Of a stretch of DNA of 52,800 bases, positions 34,621 through 42,970 are shown piece by piece (the first letter of the stretch is position 1; each line of letters opens with the position of its first letter). Location of the stretch: assembly GCA_003134685.1 (NCBI GenBank), contig PLCA01000007.1:170987-223786 (forward strand). Direction: 5' to 3'. Origin of the DNA: Gemmatimonadota bacterium (GTDB taxonomy: Bacteria > Gemmatimonadota > Gemmatimonadetes > Gemmatimonadales > Gemmatimonadaceae). Both the position numbers and the translations under genes were made by a program. The notes under the pieces are model-generated. The model was not told where the DNA came from and did not search any database. It saw only the letters and a list, made by a program, of their open reading frames with translations.

Positions 34621-35420
34621 GATGACGACCTCTCGCCCACGAAGTGATAGGGCGGCCACGGCCCGGTGAAGTCGAACTTGAACCCCGACGGCTCGTACTT
34701 GTTGACCATGGCAGTCAGCGCCCGCTGAAACTCGACGACACGCGGTGGCGAGACCAGAAACGATGCGTTGAGAACCGCGCGTCCCTGGTCACGCGGCGCG
34801 CCGGAGTTGACCGGCGCCTCGCGGACCGATTCCATCGAAACCGCGCGGAGCGCGTCGTGAATCTCCTCCGCCACTCTCGCCGTCACGTCCCGACCGGCGT
34901 CGCGGCGAAGGTTTTCCATCTTCCTCTCGAGAAGATATTTCTGGCCGGGTGTCGCTTTCGCCGCTTCCGCCCGGAGCGCCACCTGCTCCGCGCTGTGCTC
35001 CCCGAGCCAGTCCTTGAGGACGGCGGACTGCACATACGCCCGGACGATGAATTCCCTGCCGTCCGCTATCCGCGTGAACGTCGTCTGCAGCTCGGGCATC
35101 CGCTTTGACAGAGCTGTCTTGACTGCTTTGGCATCGCGGAAGAGCGTCCACATCGGAAATGGAATCACCGCGCCGTTGTCCGACGCCCACGTGAGAACCT
35201 TGTCGTGCGCCATGGCGCGAGCGCTCACCCAGTCCACATCCGCCGTCAGTGCCTCGACCCTCTCGGGGGCGTAGTCCTCGGCGCTGACCGAAGTGGCGAG
35301 CGCGGAGACGTCTCCGCTCGCAATAAGGCTGACCGGGCCGCCATCTATGCCCGCCGGAGCGGTCGCCGTTTCAACCGACGACCCGACGACGCCGTACACG
35401 TAGTACAAACGCTCGATCAT
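34617..35420 (-). CDS. gvpL: GvpL/GvpF family gas vesicle protein
   Basis: Assembly or accessory shell protein of 267 residues. It has the N-terminal strand LYYVYGVVG, a middle GvpL/F region with VIPFPMWTLFRD, a helical middle with KYLLERKMENLRRDAGRD, and the C-terminal signature FDFTGPWPPYHFVG. I start it at ATG 35418-35420, 19 bases after gvpG; the frame is open further upstream but that part is within gvpG and lacks similarity. Whether it is L or F cannot be told from the sequence alone, since two paralogues are adjacent. Confidence 0.9.
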   Translation of the reverse strand: MIERLYYVYGVVGSSVETATAPAGIDGGPVSLIASGDVSALATSVSAEDYAPERVEALTADVDWVSARAMAHDKVLTWASDNGAVIPFPMWTLFRDAKAVKTALSKRMPELQTTFTRIADGREFIVRAYVQSAVLKDWLGEHSAEQVALRAEAAKATPGQKYLLERKMENLRRDAGRDVTARVAEEIHDALRAVSMESVREAPVNSGAPRDQGRAVLNASFLVSPPRVVEFQRALTAMVNKYEPSGFKFDFTGPWPPYHFVGERSSS

Positions 35421-35439
35421 ACGGCCGCGGCGGCGATGA

Positions 35440-35742
35440 CTACTCTGGCTCGCCGCTTTCGGCGATACGAACCGGGCCACCACTGGTGGACATCCCGAAC
35501 TTCTCACGCCATTCGCGGACTTCGCGTAGCCGTTTCATGATCTCGGCTTCGCGGCGGACATACTCGTCGTCGTCGATCTCGCCCATTTCGAGCTGCATCT
35601 GGAGCGCCATCAGGTCTTCCTTGACCGGCGTGTCGTCGGTCAGCTCGTCGCGGACGACGCGATCGACTTGTTCAAGTGTCCACCTCGTCCCCCAAACTGG
35701 GCTGAGGAAGGGCGCCAGCAGAATGTTGGTCAGAAGTCCCAT
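35440..35742 (-). CDS. gvpG: Gas vesicle protein GvpG
   Basis: Small assembly factor of 100 residues. The N-terminus MGLLTNILLAPFLSPVWGTR is the GvpG hallmark (hydrophobic start followed by a Pro break), then a charged helix with MALQMQLEMGEIDDDEYVRR and EAEIMKRLREVREW. GAGG, spanning the gvpF stop, lies about 8 bases before the ATG. It sits between the two gvpF/L genes, as in many gas vesicle operons. Confidence 0.9.
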   Translation of the reverse strand: MGLLTNILLAPFLSPVWGTRWTLEQVDRVVRDELTDDTPVKEDLMALQMQLEMGEIDDDEYVRREAEIMKRLREVREWREKFGMSTSGGPVRIAESGEPE

Positions 35743-35752
35743 AGGTCAGGCC

Positions 35753-36550
35753 TCAAGTCGCTTTCTCCAGCTTCAGCTTGATGTTCACAAAGTTGTACGG
35801 AGGCCACGGTCCGGTGTACTTGAAGGTGAGAAGGTCTTCGTACTGCAGGCTGATGGCCTTCACCTTTTCGTCGAACGACCTCTCGTCCTTGCGCTCGACG
35901 AGAAAGGCGGCATTCAGAATCATTCGGTCGCCGATGACTTTGTTGCTGCGGCTGGCGACGGAGACATCCTTCAGCTGCTCGTGGATGTCGTTCACGTAGC
36001 GATTGCTCGCTTCCTCCATTGCGGCCTCGACCAGACGACCCAGCTGCATGCGCGCGAAGTAGGTGGAGGAGGCTGCGTTGCGCGTGATCTCGTCCTTCAG
36101 CCGCCGAATCTCGTCGTTGTCGCGCTCCAGCGACGCGACCACCTTGTCCCGGTCCCACAGGATCTTGAGCCCGAACTCGATCTTGTCCTTCATCTTGTCG
36201 AGAACGTCCGTGAACGCCTGATAGGTGGAATTGAGCAGGGACTGCACGTCGTTCTCGGAGCGGAATATCGTGCCGAAGGACATCGGAATGAGCGTGAACT
36301 CCCGCATCACGGTCTCGTTCACGAACTCGTGCGCCAGAACATTTTCGCGCGTCGGATCATAGATGACGATAGGCGTGTCGCTCACCACGGCCGCCAGGTC
36401 CTTGTGGTTGACCGTGTAGACGCGCGCGCCGCTCCCGATCCCAATCTCGCCAAACTCGCGCGAGCGGTCATTCCGGATGATGCAGTACACGTATTTCCCA
36501 TCCCCGGAGGCTGGGTCCGTCGAGGCGCTGACGCTTTGGGCTGCGGTCAT
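35753..36550 (-). CDS. gvpF: GvpF/GvpL family gas vesicle protein, first of the cluster
   Basis: A 265-residue GvpF/L protein. N-terminal KYVYCIIRND and VYTVNHKDLAAVVSDTPI are typical of GvpF; then PMSFGTIFRSENDVQSLL, a long charged helix, and C-terminal KYTGPWPPYNFVNIKLKL. It is the promoter-proximal gvp gene in this cluster, 40 bases downstream of DUF456. The ribosome site is weak (GAAAGA). Proteins of this family bind GvpA and help add it to growing vesicles. Confidence 0.91.
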   Translation of the reverse strand: MTAAQSVSASTDPASGDGKYVYCIIRNDRSREFGEIGIGSGARVYTVNHKDLAAVVSDTPIVIYDPTRENVLAHEFVNETVMREFTLIPMSFGTIFRSENDVQSLLNSTYQAFTDVLDKMKDKIEFGLKILWDRDKVVASLERDNDEIRRLKDEITRNAASSTYFARMQLGRLVEAAMEEASNRYVNDIHEQLKDVSVASRSNKVIGDRMILNAAFLVERKDERSFDEKVKAISLQYEDLLTFKYTGPWPPYNFVNIKLKLEKAT

Positions 36551-36566
36551 TCTTTCGTCGGCAGGG

Positions 36567-36604
36567 GAAAGTTATTCCGCGGTTGAAAAGTTACTTCGCG
36601 GCTG
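36567..36604. repeat. Two 19-bp tandem repeats before gvpF
   Basis: GAAAGTTATTCCGCGGTTG (36567-36585) and AAAAGTTACTTCGCGGCTG (36586-36604) are adjacent copies differing at a few positions. They cover the DUF456 stop codon and the leader of gvpF on the minus strand. This may be slippage at the gene end or a paired protein-binding site that controls the gas vesicle genes. Confidence 0.5.
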
Positions 36605-37082
36605 AAATGAATATCCAAACGCCAATCGTGAGGCCAATTCCGATCTTGAGAACCGTTGACACCACGCGCCCGATCAACGCTCCCTTGGCTACGCGGGTAG
36701 CATCTGCTGCTGACGATCCACCCGTAAATTCCGCAATGAGCGCTCCAAGGAAAGAGCCGACGAACGCTCCAATTACCGATCCAATGATTGGCACGGGAAT
36801 CCCGACCATCGCTCCGACGATGCCGCCAAGAATCGCACCCCAACCCGCGCGGCGCGAGCCGCCGTACTTGCGGGCGTAGCGTCCGGTAAGGGAGAACTCG
36901 AGCAGCTCGGCGACGAACGCCAGCACCGCGACGGCAATGAGGGTGACCCAGCCGATCGGCTCACCCGGGACGACCAAATTATACGTGACAGCCGTCGCCA
37001 CCATTATCCAGAGGCCGGGGAGGCCCAGGACGATGAGGATCAGCGACAGAACGATCACGGCAGCGAGAATCAGCAAGTGCAT
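36591..37082 (-). CDS. DUF456 membrane protein
   Basis: A 163-residue integral membrane protein of unknown function. Helices are evident at about 3-25, 40-65, 80-110 (Gly-rich: AILGGIVGAMVGIPVPIIGS) and 138-160. The family DUF456 is recognised by VLGLPGLWIMV near the N-terminus and the Gly-zipper middle. Its ATG overlaps the stop of the M28 peptidase by 1 base (TGATG), and gvpF follows after 40 bases, so it may be co-transcribed with the gas vesicle genes. Confidence 0.82.
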   Translation of the reverse strand: MHLLILAAVIVLSLILIVLGLPGLWIMVATAVTYNLVVPGEPIGWVTLIAVAVLAFVAELLEFSLTGRYARKYGGSRRAGWGAILGGIVGAMVGIPVPIIGSVIGAFVGSFLGALIAEFTGGSSAADATRVAKGALIGRVVSTVLKIGIGLTIGVWIFISAAK

Positions 37083-38203
37083 CAGCCCAGTTCCTTGGCT
37101 AGAGCGGAAAGGAGGACGCTCGCTTCCGCGGCGCCGCTTCCCGTAAACACATTGGAATTATCGCGCCGGGTATGGATGCGCGCGAGAGTGGACAGGGTTC
37201 CTCGGCTCAGCGTGACCGCTTCGATACCCACGTCGGCGAAGGCCATGCTGTCGGCCAGGATCCCCGGGATTACCCGCCCCACACGCAGCCGTACGCCCTG
37301 CCGGTCGGCAATTGTTTCAGCAGCGGCCGTGATTCGTTTCGGCCGCTGCCCTGTGTACATGCAGCGCCAATCACCGGCGTCGTCCACTGTGTCGCAGTTC
37401 AGCACCTTGATTCCCGGCACTGGCGTATCTGCCCACGCGCGGCCACCCGCCCAGGCGCGAGCACCCGCGAGGCCGAGCTCTTCGCCACTGGTGATGAGAA
37501 CCCCGAGGTCATGGGGTGCTGAGGCCGACTGGGCCGCGAGGAGGATCGCCACCACTCCGCTCGCATTGTCGACCGCGCCATTGGATTCGTTTCGGACGAA
37601 ACAGAGCATCGAAGGAAGCGCTCCGACGACTGCCCCGATCGCGAGTGCGTGCCACACCCATTCAGCGAGGCCCAAGCCAACGAGCGAGAGCAGGAGAACG
37701 ATAAACGACGCGGAGGTGATCACGGCCAGTGTGACTGAGCTCGCTATTCGAATCAGCATCGGCACGGTCTGGGATTTTGAGTCGGCATGCGCAACGAGCC
37801 AAACCCCGGGATTTCCGCGCCTCGCTTCCTGATTTGCGGATCGCTCGCGTTGCAGTGGGAACTGCCCGGTCCAGCGTCGTTTCGCGTCACCGGAAGCAAG
37901 CGTTAGCGCGATCCACAACGCCGCTCCGACCACGAGTGCCGCGAGCGGACCGCGATGCACCGCCATATGCGCGACCGCGAGAATCGTGGCGGCCTGAAAT
38001 GCCGCGGCGATGGGCGGTCCCCAGCGTCCGGGCCATTGAGAATACTCGAATGGCAGCTCCCGACAATCGAATCCAGCGCGCTCGAGCTCGGCCCGGCAGA
38101 GGGCTCTCGCTCTGGATTCCTCAGGGCTTCCGGAAAATCTTGGGGCCAGGGCCAGCTCGTCGAGCAGACTTTTCGCGCGCTGAACGAGGTCGGCTTGAGG
38201 CAT
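37082..38203 (-). CDS. M28-family metallopeptidase with internal membrane segments
   Basis: Zinc aminopeptidase-like protein of 373 residues. Metal-ligand motifs appear in order: VWLVAHADSKSQ, GAVDNASGV, SGEELGLAGA, LNCDTVDD, and a final RIHTRRDN with the last His. Hydrophobic stretches near 70-110 and 165-205 interrupt the fold before the catalytic Asp motif and suggest membrane anchoring in an unusual place, between the first His motif and the NASGV motif. No typical signal peptide is seen. It follows trpS by 10 bases. Confidence 0.82.
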   Translation of the reverse strand: MPQADLVQRAKSLLDELALAPRFSGSPEESRARALCRAELERAGFDCRELPFEYSQWPGRWGPPIAAAFQAATILAVAHMAVHRGPLAALVVGAALWIALTLASGDAKRRWTGQFPLQRERSANQEARRGNPGVWLVAHADSKSQTVPMLIRIASSVTLAVITSASFIVLLLSLVGLGLAEWVWHALAIGAVVGALPSMLCFVRNESNGAVDNASGVVAILLAAQSASAPHDLGVLITSGEELGLAGARAWAGGRAWADTPVPGIKVLNCDTVDDAGDWRCMYTGQRPKRITAAAETIADRQGVRLRVGRVIPGILADSMAFADVGIEAVTLSRGTLSTLARIHTRRDNSNVFTGSGAAEASVLLSALAKELG

Positions 38204-38213
38204 CCCGGGCGGC

Positions 38214-39188
38214 CTAGGTGAGGCCCATTTTATTCTTCACTTCGCGCATCGTCTTCTGAGCTTCCGTTCGAGCATGCGCGGCCCCAGCGGCGAGGTCGTC
38301 CTTCATCTTCTTCGGATTTGCGGCAATCTCTTTCGCGCGCGCGCGAATTGGAGCGAGCTCCTTCTCCATCGATTCGTGCAGAACCTTCTTGCAATCGATG
38401 CAGCCCCAGCCGGCCGTCCGGCATTGCACCGCGACGTGCTCGACAGTCGCCGCCGGACTCAACGCCTTGTGCAAATGGTAGATGTTGCAGACTTCCGGGG
38501 TCCCGGGATCGGTGCGCCGCACGCGCGCCGGATCGGTCACCGCAGGCTTCAGTTTCTCCCAGATCGACGCCGGCTCCTCGAGCAGATCGACTGTGTTCCC
38601 GAGGGACTTGGACATCTTCGCCTGGCCATCGAGCCCCATGATGCGGCGGGTGGGAGTGAGAAGCGCCTTCGGCTCCTGAAAGAATCCCGCACCAAACCGC
38701 GCATTCCACTTGCGCGCGATATCGCGCGACAGCTCGAGATGCTGCAGCTGATCCTCTCCCACTGGCACCAGCTCGGCACGGTAGAGTAGGATGTCAGCCG
38801 CCTGCAGTACCGGATAGTTGAGTAGTCCGGCGGGAACACTTTCTTCGCGGCTCGCTTTCTCCTTGAACTGAGTCTGACGCTCGAGCTCGCCCAACGGAGT
38901 GAGAGTGTTGAATATCCACGCCAGCTCGGTATGTTCCGGCACCATCGACTGCACAAACAGCGTGCACTTCGACGGATCCAGTCCGGCGGCAAGCAATGAC
39001 AACGCCATGTCAGCCGTGCGGGCGCGCAGATCAGCAGGCTCGTACGGAACCGTGATCGCGTGGTAGTCGACGATGCAAAAGAACGACTCGTATTTGTGCT
39101 GCAGCTCAACCCAGTTCTTGACTGCGCCGAGGTAGTTTCCGATGTGCAGGGAGCCGGAGGGCTGAATGCCGCTGAAGATGCGGGCCAT
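38214..39188 (-). CDS. trpS: Tryptophanyl-tRNA synthetase
   Basis: Class I synthetase charging tRNA-Trp. HIGH-type motif PSGSLHIGNYLG is at residues 10-21 and the second motif KMSKS follows DGQA; NYPVLQAADILLYRAELVPV is the typical helix facing the tryptophan site. At 324 residues it is the short bacterial form. A cysteine pair (CRTAGWGCIDCK) is present in the C-terminal domain, as in many relatives. It is divergent from the inositol monophosphatase gene with only 30 bases between them. Confidence 0.95.
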   Translation of the reverse strand: MARIFSGIQPSGSLHIGNYLGAVKNWVELQHKYESFFCIVDYHAITVPYEPADLRARTADMALSLLAAGLDPSKCTLFVQSMVPEHTELAWIFNTLTPLGELERQTQFKEKASREESVPAGLLNYPVLQAADILLYRAELVPVGEDQLQHLELSRDIARKWNARFGAGFFQEPKALLTPTRRIMGLDGQAKMSKSLGNTVDLLEEPASIWEKLKPAVTDPARVRRTDPGTPEVCNIYHLHKALSPAATVEHVAVQCRTAGWGCIDCKKVLHESMEKELAPIRARAKEIAANPKKMKDDLAAGAAHARTEAQKTMREVKNKMGLT

Positions 39189-39218
39189 TGCGCGAAATTA
39201 AAGAGCGAGCGAGAGGAG

Positions 39219-40055
39219 TTGCAAGCAATTTCACAAACTGATATCGGCGATTCCGAGCTGCTCGACATCGCGCTGGAAGCGGCTCGCGGCGGAGTGCAGG
39301 TCATTCGAGACGCCACCGCTCGGCGCGAAAAACTGGTGTGGGAGTCAAAGGGACAGTCCGATTTCGTCAGCGAGGTGGACAAAGCCTCCGAGCAGACGAT
39401 CGTCGGGATCATCGCTCGCCGCCTTCCCCAGGCGACGGTGCTCGGCGAGGAGCTGTCGCCGACCGCGATCGCGAGCAAGGGAATCGTCATAATCGCCGAT
39501 CCGCTCGATGGCACTACCAACTTTCTGCACGGCTACCCCGAGTATTCCGTGTCGATCGCGATCGCCCGCAATGGCGCCCTCTGCGCCGGTGTCGTCCTCA
39601 ACGTCGCTCGGGACGAGGAATTCACGGCGAGACGCGGCGGCGGCGCCTTTCTCAACGGCAAGGGCATCCGCGTCTCCAGCCTGCGGGAGCCCGGTAAGTC
39701 CCTCATCGGGACCGGATTCCCCTTCAAGACCCTCCAGAAGTTGCCACAATACATGGAGCAGTTCAGTTTGGTTACGCGCGGGACGGCTGGAATTCGCCGC
39801 GCTGGCTCGGCGGCGCTCGACCTGTCAAACGTTGCATGCGGTAGATTCGACGCGTTCTGGGAGCTCGTACTGGCGCCCTGGGATGTCGCCGCCGGATTGC
39901 TGATGGTTCAGGAAGCGGGAGGCATCGTCACGGATCTCGAGGGAAATCCGCCGGTGCTCACCGCCGAGTCGTTCGTCGCCGGCAATCCCGCGATGCACGC
40001 GTGGCTGCTCCAGACGGTAAAGCGTGCCAACATGAGCAAGGGAAAGACCGAATGA
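39219..40055 (+). CDS. Inositol monophosphatase family protein
   Basis: Mg2+-dependent phosphatase of the IMPase/FBPase fold, acting on inositol-1-phosphate or a related sugar phosphate. Metal-site motifs: GEELS (Glu), IIADPLDGTTNFLHGYPEYS (Asp-Pro-Leu-Asp-Gly-Thr) and the late WDVAAGLLMVQEAGG. Length is typical. The start is uncertain: TTG at 39219 directly follows a strong GAGAGGAG (39211-39218), which is too near; no ATG is in frame until inside the domain, and an ATT nine bases further on would have ideal spacing. The stop overlaps the ATG of ftcD. Confidence 0.88.
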   Translation: MQAISQTDIGDSELLDIALEAARGGVQVIRDATARREKLVWESKGQSDFVSEVDKASEQTIVGIIARRLPQATVLGEELSPTAIASKGIVIIADPLDGTTNFLHGYPEYSVSIAIARNGALCAGVVLNVARDEEFTARRGGGAFLNGKGIRVSSLREPGKSLIGTGFPFKTLQKLPQYMEQFSLVTRGTAGIRRAGSAALDLSNVACGRFDAFWELVLAPWDVAAGLLMVQEAGGIVTDLEGNPPVLTAESFVAGNPAMHAWLLQTVKRANMSKGKTE

Positions 40056-41590
40056 AGCTCGTCGAATGCGTACCGAATTTTTCCGAGGGCCGCCGTCCCG
40101 AGGTCATCACCGCGATCCGCGACGCGATCGCGGCAGTAGAGGGCGTCTCGGTTCTCGACGTTTCCTCCGACGCCTCTCACAATCGGTCGGTGATCACGTT
40201 CGTCGCGCCCGCCGAGACGGCGGTGGATGCCGCCTTCGCTGGGATCAAGGTGGCTGCGGAACGAATCGATCTCAGCAAACACACCGGCGAGCATCCGCGC
40301 ATTGGCGCAACCGACGTCGTGCCGTTCATCCCCCTGGAAGGATCGACGATGGAGGATTGCATCGCTCTCGCCCGCGCGCTCGGTGAGAGAGTTGGACGCG
40401 AGCTGAAGATTCCCGTCTATCTATATGAGCGCGCAGCCACGACGCCCACGCGCGAGAATCTCGCCGACGTTCGCCGCGGCGAATTCGAGGGACTGCGCGA
40501 AGAGCTGGGCAAGAACCAGGCGCGCAATCCTGATTTTGGCCCTTCGAAGATCCACCCCACCTCCGGCGCGATCGCGATCGGCGCGCGGCCGTTTCTCGTC
40601 GCGTATAACGTCTACCTCGGCCCCGCTTCGAACCTTCAGATCGCCAAGAGCATCGCCAAGGCCGTGCGCGGATCCTCCGGCGGCTTCAAGTACGTGAAAG
40701 GACTCGGCCTCGAAGTGGACGGGCAGGCTCAGGTGTCCATGAATCTCGTCGATACCGAAAAGACACCACTCCACATCGCGTTCGATTTCGTGAAGATGCG
40801 CGCCGAGACCGAAGGAGCACAGGTGACGTGGAGCGAGATCGTCGGACTCGTCCCCGAGAAAGTTCTGCTCGACACGGCCGTCAGTCATCTGCGACTCAGG
40901 GAGTTCACGCCGGCGCAGCTGCTGGAGCGTCAGGTGCGCGAGGTGGTGAGTGGTGGCGAGAGCGTGAGTGGATTTCTGGCATCGGTCGCGTCGTCGAATC
41001 CGGTGCCCGGAGGAGGAAGCGTCGCCGCGCACGCAGGCGCGCTGGCCGCCGCCCTCGCGCAGATGGTGGCGGGCCTCACCATCGGAAAGAAGAAGTGCGC
41101 GGCGGTTGATTCCGAGATGAAGGAAGCCGCTCTCAAGGCGGTTGCGCTCGGAAATCAGCTGACGTCGCTGGTCACGCGGGATGCCGAAGCGTACTCGCTG
41201 GTCTCGGAAGCCTACAAGCTGCCCAAGGAGCCGGCTGACGCGGCCGCTCGCCGCTCCGAAACCGTTACGAACGCGCTGCTAAAGGCGGCCGAGGTGCCGC
41301 TCGAGACCGTGCGCGCCGCGGTCGAAGTCGCACGGCTTGCGGCGTTCGTCGCCGAGAACGGAAATACTAATGCTGTAACCGATGCTGGCGTCGCCGCGCT
41401 GCTTGCGTCCGCCGCGGCAAGGGGCGCGGCGTACAACGTGCTGGTCAACGTGCAGGCCCTCGAGGACAAATCGAAGGGACAGTGGCTCGCACGCGAAGCG
41501 CAAGAACTGGTGAAGAATGCCAAGGACTTCGCGGACCGGGCTACCTCGATTGTGGAACGCGCGCTTTCCGATTGGATCAACACGGAGTAA
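40052..41590 (+). CDS. ftcD: Bifunctional glutamate formimidoyltransferase / formimidoyl-THF cyclodeaminase
   Basis: Last steps of histidine degradation that feed one-carbon units into folate. The N-terminal half (1-300) is the transferase: MKLVECVPNFSEGRR, DASHNRSVITFVAP, KHTGEHPRIGATDVVPFIP. The C-terminal half (from about 320) is the cyclodeaminase: SSNPVPGGGSVAAHAGALAA, then the helical bundle with ENGNTNAVTDAGVAALL. Both parts are in one frame (512 residues), as in animals and some bacteria. ATGA overlap with the upstream gene. Confidence 0.95.
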   Translation: MKLVECVPNFSEGRRPEVITAIRDAIAAVEGVSVLDVSSDASHNRSVITFVAPAETAVDAAFAGIKVAAERIDLSKHTGEHPRIGATDVVPFIPLEGSTMEDCIALARALGERVGRELKIPVYLYERAATTPTRENLADVRRGEFEGLREELGKNQARNPDFGPSKIHPTSGAIAIGARPFLVAYNVYLGPASNLQIAKSIAKAVRGSSGGFKYVKGLGLEVDGQAQVSMNLVDTEKTPLHIAFDFVKMRAETEGAQVTWSEIVGLVPEKVLLDTAVSHLRLREFTPAQLLERQVREVVSGGESVSGFLASVASSNPVPGGGSVAAHAGALAAALAQMVAGLTIGKKKCAAVDSEMKEAALKAVALGNQLTSLVTRDAEAYSLVSEAYKLPKEPADAAARRSETVTNALLKAAEVPLETVRAAVEVARLAAFVAENGNTNAVTDAGVAALLASAAARGAAYNVLVNVQALEDKSKGQWLAREAQELVKNAKDFADRATSIVERALSDWINTE

Positions 41591-41593
41591 AGC

Positions 41594-42223
41594 ATGCGGA
41601 CTAACTCGCGCCGATTTATTCTCATCGCGAGCCTGGTGTCTCTGAATGTGGCCGCGGCGCAGGTCGCGCCGGCGCGCCCCTCCACGACACTGGTCGGTAC
41701 GTGGGAAGCGGTGACTCGGTCGGTCGGTGGATTGGGATCGACGATCTCGTTCGCGGCCGACAACACCATGAGCTACACACTGGGCGCGATGGTGGACATG
41801 AAGTACAAGCGCGCTCGCGACAGCCTCTACATCATCGATCCGCAGAATGGCGTGAATGCGTTCCAGTTTTCGATCATACGCGACACCCTCGTGATGATCA
41901 ACGAGGGACGAGAACAGCGCGAAACGCGTGTCAGTGCGCCTGTGAGCGGCGCCGATCCCGTGGTCGGCCGCTGGACCTACCTCCACTACACCGGAGTGCC
42001 CGCGTTCGAGGAGTACACTGCGGGCGGGGATTTCCGCTTGAGAGTACCGATCCGCACGATGCAGGGCACGTACGCGGCGTTGGGCGATTCGGCGATGCTG
42101 CATCTTCCCGGGCAGGGCGGAGGCGACCGCGCGGTGCGGTTCGCGGTTGCGGGCGATACTCTGCAGCTGATCTGGAGCGGTCAGACCACCCGCTACGTCA
42201 GGGTTGCGCCGCTAGGGCGCTAG
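41594..42223 (+). CDS. Secreted lipocalin-like protein, unknown
   Basis: A 209-residue exported protein. The signal peptide (MRTNSRRFILIASLVSLNVA) ends at AAAQ. The mature part has two similar beta-rich units, LVGTWEAVTRS...SFAADNTMSY and VVGRWTYLHYT...YTAGGDFRL, each starting with a G-x-W motif as in calycin/lipocalin-like domains, each followed by a D-S/T-L strand (RDSLYII, GDTLQLIW). This duplication is seen directly; ligand and role are unknown. It follows ftcD by 3 bases and its 3' end overlaps the convergent map gene by 12 bases. Confidence 0.7.
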   Translation: MRTNSRRFILIASLVSLNVAAAQVAPARPSTTLVGTWEAVTRSVGGLGSTISFAADNTMSYTLGAMVDMKYKRARDSLYIIDPQNGVNAFQFSIIRDTLVMINEGREQRETRVSAPVSGADPVVGRWTYLHYTGVPAFEEYTAGGDFRLRVPIRTMQGTYAALGDSAMLHLPGQGGGDRAVRFAVAGDTLQLIWSGQTTRYVRVAPLGR

Positions 42224-42970
42224 CGCGGTCAGGATCCGCGGTCCGTTCTCCGTGATCGCGATCGTGTGCTCGAAGTGCGCTGAGCGCGTCCCGTCCACGC
42301 TGACGACGGTCCACCGGTCGGGCATAGTCCGCGTGGCCGGCATCCCTACATTGACCATCGGCTCGATGGCGATCGTCAGCCCGAGCTGAAGACGGACGCC
42401 GCGCTTGGGCTTCCCGTAGTTCGGGACCTGCGGATCCTCGTGGAACCCGACCCCGATCCCATGCCCCACCAGATCGCGCACGACGCTGAATCCGGCCGCT
42501 TCGACTACTCCCTGCACCGCCGCGCCGATGTCTCCCACGTGATTCTCGACGGTCGCCGCCTCAATTCCCGCCGCGAGGGCCTTCTTCGTGACGTCGAGAA
42601 GCTTCTTCGACTCCGGATCGACTTTCCCAACGGCGACGGTGGTAGCTGAATCCGTGTAGTAGCCATCCAGCTTCACACCGATGTCGATCGAGACGATGTC
42701 TCCCTCCTCGATCAGGCGCTTCTTGGAGGGAATTCCATGCACGATCTCCTGGTTGATCGACGTGCAGATGCTGGCGGGAAAATTGTAGAGGCCCTTGAAT
42801 GCCGGGATCGCGCCGGGATGGCTGCGAATGAAGTCGTCGGCGATCTTGTCCAGATCCATGGTCGTCATGCCGGGGCGCACGCTCTGCTCGAGCAGCCGCA
42901 CCGTCGCCGCCAGTATCTCGCCCCCACGCGCCATGATGTCGATCTCGCGCGGCGACTTGATCTGAATCAT
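42212..42970 (-). CDS. map: Methionine aminopeptidase, type I
   Basis: Removes the initiator Met from new proteins. Pita-bread metal ligands are visible: DIGVKLDGYYTDSATT (two Asp), GHGIGVGFHEDPQVPNYG (His) and two Glu in TIAIEPMVN and HFEHTIAITENG. Length (252) is normal. It is the last gene of the spc-type operon; the ATG overlaps the adk stop (ATGA). Confidence 0.96.
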   Translation of the reverse strand: MIQIKSPREIDIMARGGEILAATVRLLEQSVRPGMTTMDLDKIADDFIRSHPGAIPAFKGLYNFPASICTSINQEIVHGIPSKKRLIEEGDIVSIDIGVKLDGYYTDSATTVAVGKVDPESKKLLDVTKKALAAGIEAATVENHVGDIGAAVQGVVEAAGFSVVRDLVGHGIGVGFHEDPQVPNYGKPKRGVRLQLGLTIAIEPMVNVGMPATRTMPDRWTVVSVDGTRSAHFEHTIAITENGPRILTALAP

